DNA from: an uncultured Erysipelotrichaceae bacterium
Lineage (GTDB): Bacteria > Bacillota_I > Bacilli_A > Erysipelotrichales > Erysipelotrichaceae
NCBI GenBank assembly: GCA_947569705.1
Contig: CANOSP010000003.1
Span: forward strand, 1 to 64,000
DNA: 64,000 nt
Reading direction: 5' to 3'
Shown: positions 62,677 to 64,000 of the stretch, piece by piece
Numbering within the stretch: the stretch's first letter is position 1
How the letters are laid out: every line of letters starts with the position of its first letter
Translations under genes and position numbers: made by a program
The notes under the pieces: model-generated
Seen by the model: only the letters and a program-made list of their open reading frames with translations
What the model was told of the DNA's origin: nothing
Database searches by the model: none

Positions 62677-62769
62677 ATTTCATACAATTTTAAGGCAGTC
62701 ATTTCACATATAAAGAATAATTGAAAGCTATAGAACTAAAGATATATTACCAAACTGTTATCAGCTAAA

Positions 62770-63144
62770 TCAGTGATTGAAAGGAATTCTCAAAGCGTTT
62801 TCTGTCTCCATTTGTTTCATAATGAGAAAAAAGGTATCCGTTTCATTACAATGGTTTAACTTCCTTAAAGCCAGAATCACCTGTTCATCAAAATAACGGA
62901 CCTGATAAATATATTCAAAGTCTTTTCCGTTATGCTTTCTTATTCTTACTGCCGAGAAAGCTTCATAATGAGAATATAAATTCATCTGTTTAGCCAGTTT
63001 GGAAATCATCCGTTCCATCTTGGCTTTGTTTACTTGAAATAATAATTGCAGTTGCTTCAAATTCAGCCAAATACGCTGATCCCATAATACAACGGAATCG
63101 ATAACCGGATGTGCAATCTTGATAATGCGATAATCAGTAATCAT
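62770..63144 (-). CDS. RhuM-like protein fragment or short family member
   Basis: 124 residues. The segment VIDSVVLWDQRIWLNLKQLQLLFQVNKAKMERMI resembles the N-terminal DNA-binding-like part of RhuM/virulence proteins, and the later QVRYFDEQVILALRKLNH matches their V-R-Y-F-N-x-D-x-I-I-A-V-G-Y motif only loosely. The family is usually longer (about 300 residues), so this is a short form. The start lies 3 bp after the stop of the ATPase gene upstream on the same strand, so the two are co-transcribed. The function is unknown. Confidence 0.5.
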   Translation of the reverse strand: MITDYRIIKIAHPVIDSVVLWDQRIWLNLKQLQLLFQVNKAKMERMISKLAKQMNLYSHYEAFSAVRIRKHNGKDFEYIYQVRYFDEQVILALRKLNHCNETDTFFLIMKQMETENALRIPFNH

Positions 63145-63147
63145 AAG

Positions 63148-64000
63148 CTATTGTATCTGTGTTGCTTTCAAGTGGTCAATCAACTGTCTTGCACATCTGC
63201 CCGATACACCGCCGTGTCTTAATTCCCATGCGGTCGCTGCCTGCCATAATTCCTGTTCACTGTAACCGGTTAAATGTGCCGCCTTAGCCAGTTCGGTAAC
63301 GATTGTTTGATATTCTTGATTGCTCGGTTTGCCGTAATAGATAGAAATACCGAAGCGTGCTACCAAAGACAGCTTCTCAGACATTGTCTCTGAAATATGG
63401 ATGTCTTGATTTGCATTCACATCACTTCGATCTCGCCATGTTTCCTTAATTAAATGGCGACGATTGCTGGTCGCATATATTAATACATGATTCGGCTTCA
63501 TTTCTAAATCGCCTTCAATCACTGCCTTAAGATATTTATACTCGATTTCATTCTCTTCAAACGACAAGTCGTCCATATAAATAATAAAACCGTAATTTCG
63601 TGATTTCAACACCTGCATCAACTCATTCAATAAATAAAATTGATGCTTGTGAATTTCAATCAGACGTAATCCCTGCTCATAATACTGATTGGCGATTGCT
63701 TTAATACTGGTGGATTTTCCCGTACCGCTTTCACCGTATAACAATACATTGTTTGCCTGACAGCCGGCTAAGAATGCTTCGGTATTTTCAGCCAGTTCTT
63801 TCTTTTGTGATTCATATCCGATTAAATCATGAAACGTAATCTTTGCCATATTGGTAATCGGAATGATTTCCAATTCATTTGCCCCCTCACAAATACGAAA
63901 TGCTTTATGAAAAGCGAATTTACCGCAGCCGTAGCGTCCGTAAAAATCATCGATAATTTTAAGCATTGCATTACCGTTTTCGGCATTTGCCAGTTTTTGA
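63148..64000 (-). CDS. DUF815-family AAA+ ATPase (5' end beyond window)
   Basis: The reading frame is open to the right window edge: 11 more codons precede the first ATG at 63966, and family members are usually about 400 residues, so the N-terminus is missing. The visible part has DLIGYESQKKELAENTEAFL, Walker A GESGTGKST, a Walker B-like YMDDLSFEENE, ATSNRRHLI and a sensor Arg segment (GGVSGRCARQ), the marks of DUF815 AAA+ ATPases. The partner and role are unknown. Confidence 0.85.
   Translation of the reverse strand, partial: QKLANAENGNAMLKIIDDFYGRYGCGKFAFHKAFRICEGANELEIIPITNMAKITFHDLIGYESQKKELAENTEAFLAGCQANNVLLYGESGTGKSTSIKAIANQYYEQGLRLIEIHKHQFYLLNELMQVLKSRNYGFIIYMDDLSFEENEIEYKYLKAVIEGDLEMKPNHVLIYATSNRRHLIKETWRDRSDVNANQDIHISETMSEKLSLVARFGISIYYGKPSNQEYQTIVTELAKAAHLTGYSEQELWQAATAWELRHGGVSGRCARQLIDHLKATQIQ

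Overview
This window looks like chromosomal DNA of a low-GC, Gram-positive gut- or mouth-type Firmicute, most likely of the class Erysipelotrichia. The placement rests on AT-rich DNA with strong AGGAGG-type ribosome binding sites, HPr kinase with CcpA-type cre sites, type III pantothenate kinase, and large FIVAR/F5-8C/dockerin surface glycosidases typical of mucosal Firmicutes. It is an inference; there is no rRNA or tRNA here to fix it.

Layout. 1-2.0 kb: the tail of an unknown gene, its terminator, and a complete group II intron directly behind the terminator. 2.1-2.7 kb: a 44-residue secreted micropeptide followed at once by a GC-rich, strongly structured RNA-like element, then terminators. 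2.7-7.1 kb (minus strand): a MarR regulator and a heterodimeric ABC exporter with a tandem-palindrome operator over the promoter. 7.2-11 kb: small membrane proteins, malic enzyme and two small HTH regulators. 11.4-12.4 kb: a collagen-like protein with a cysteine-rich head. 12.6-19.3 kb: a co-directional block of uvrA, hprK, an lgt-ppaX gene fusion, trxB and a thioredoxin-like lipoprotein.

19.9-38.9 kb: three giant secreted proteins. They are a 1210-residue LRR/Big2/FIVAR protein and two GH31 glycosidases of about 2.4 kb residues each, carrying F5/8C, dockerin-like, cohesin-like, Big2 and FIVAR modules and a shared, almost identical C-terminal anchor. Cre-like sites lie just downstream of promoters for the first and third gene, so the HPrK encoded upstream probably controls them through CcpA. 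The GH31 active-site context suggests alpha-N-acetylgalactosaminidase-type action on mucin O-glycans.

39-50 kb: DNA repair (ogt), a lactonase-family beta-propeller, a cytoplasmic LRR protein, an HD protein, coaBC-coaX, the NAD(P)HX repair fusion, an NlpC/P60 wall hydrolase, hflX and a monofunctional GT51 transglycosylase. 50-59.5 kb: an AGCS amino-acid symporter, glycerate kinase, a CadC-type regulator with its metal-pumping P-type ATPase, a small divergent pyrophosphatase, a DUF4358 lipoprotein, a BrkB-family membrane protein and an RlmD-type rRNA methyltransferase. 59.5-60.7 kb: a HEPN-like gene broken by an in-frame TGA and bracketed by two copies of the same hairpin. 60.8-62.6 kb: a LytTR/DUF3021/CPBP operon. 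The right edge holds a RhuM-like protein and a DUF815 AAA+ ATPase cut by the window end.

The least explained items are the micropeptide plus structured RNA near 2.2-2.6 kb, the cohesin and dockerin modules side by side in the GH31 proteins with their homogenised 3' ends, and the short cre-controlled leader with a terminator upstream of the LRR gene.
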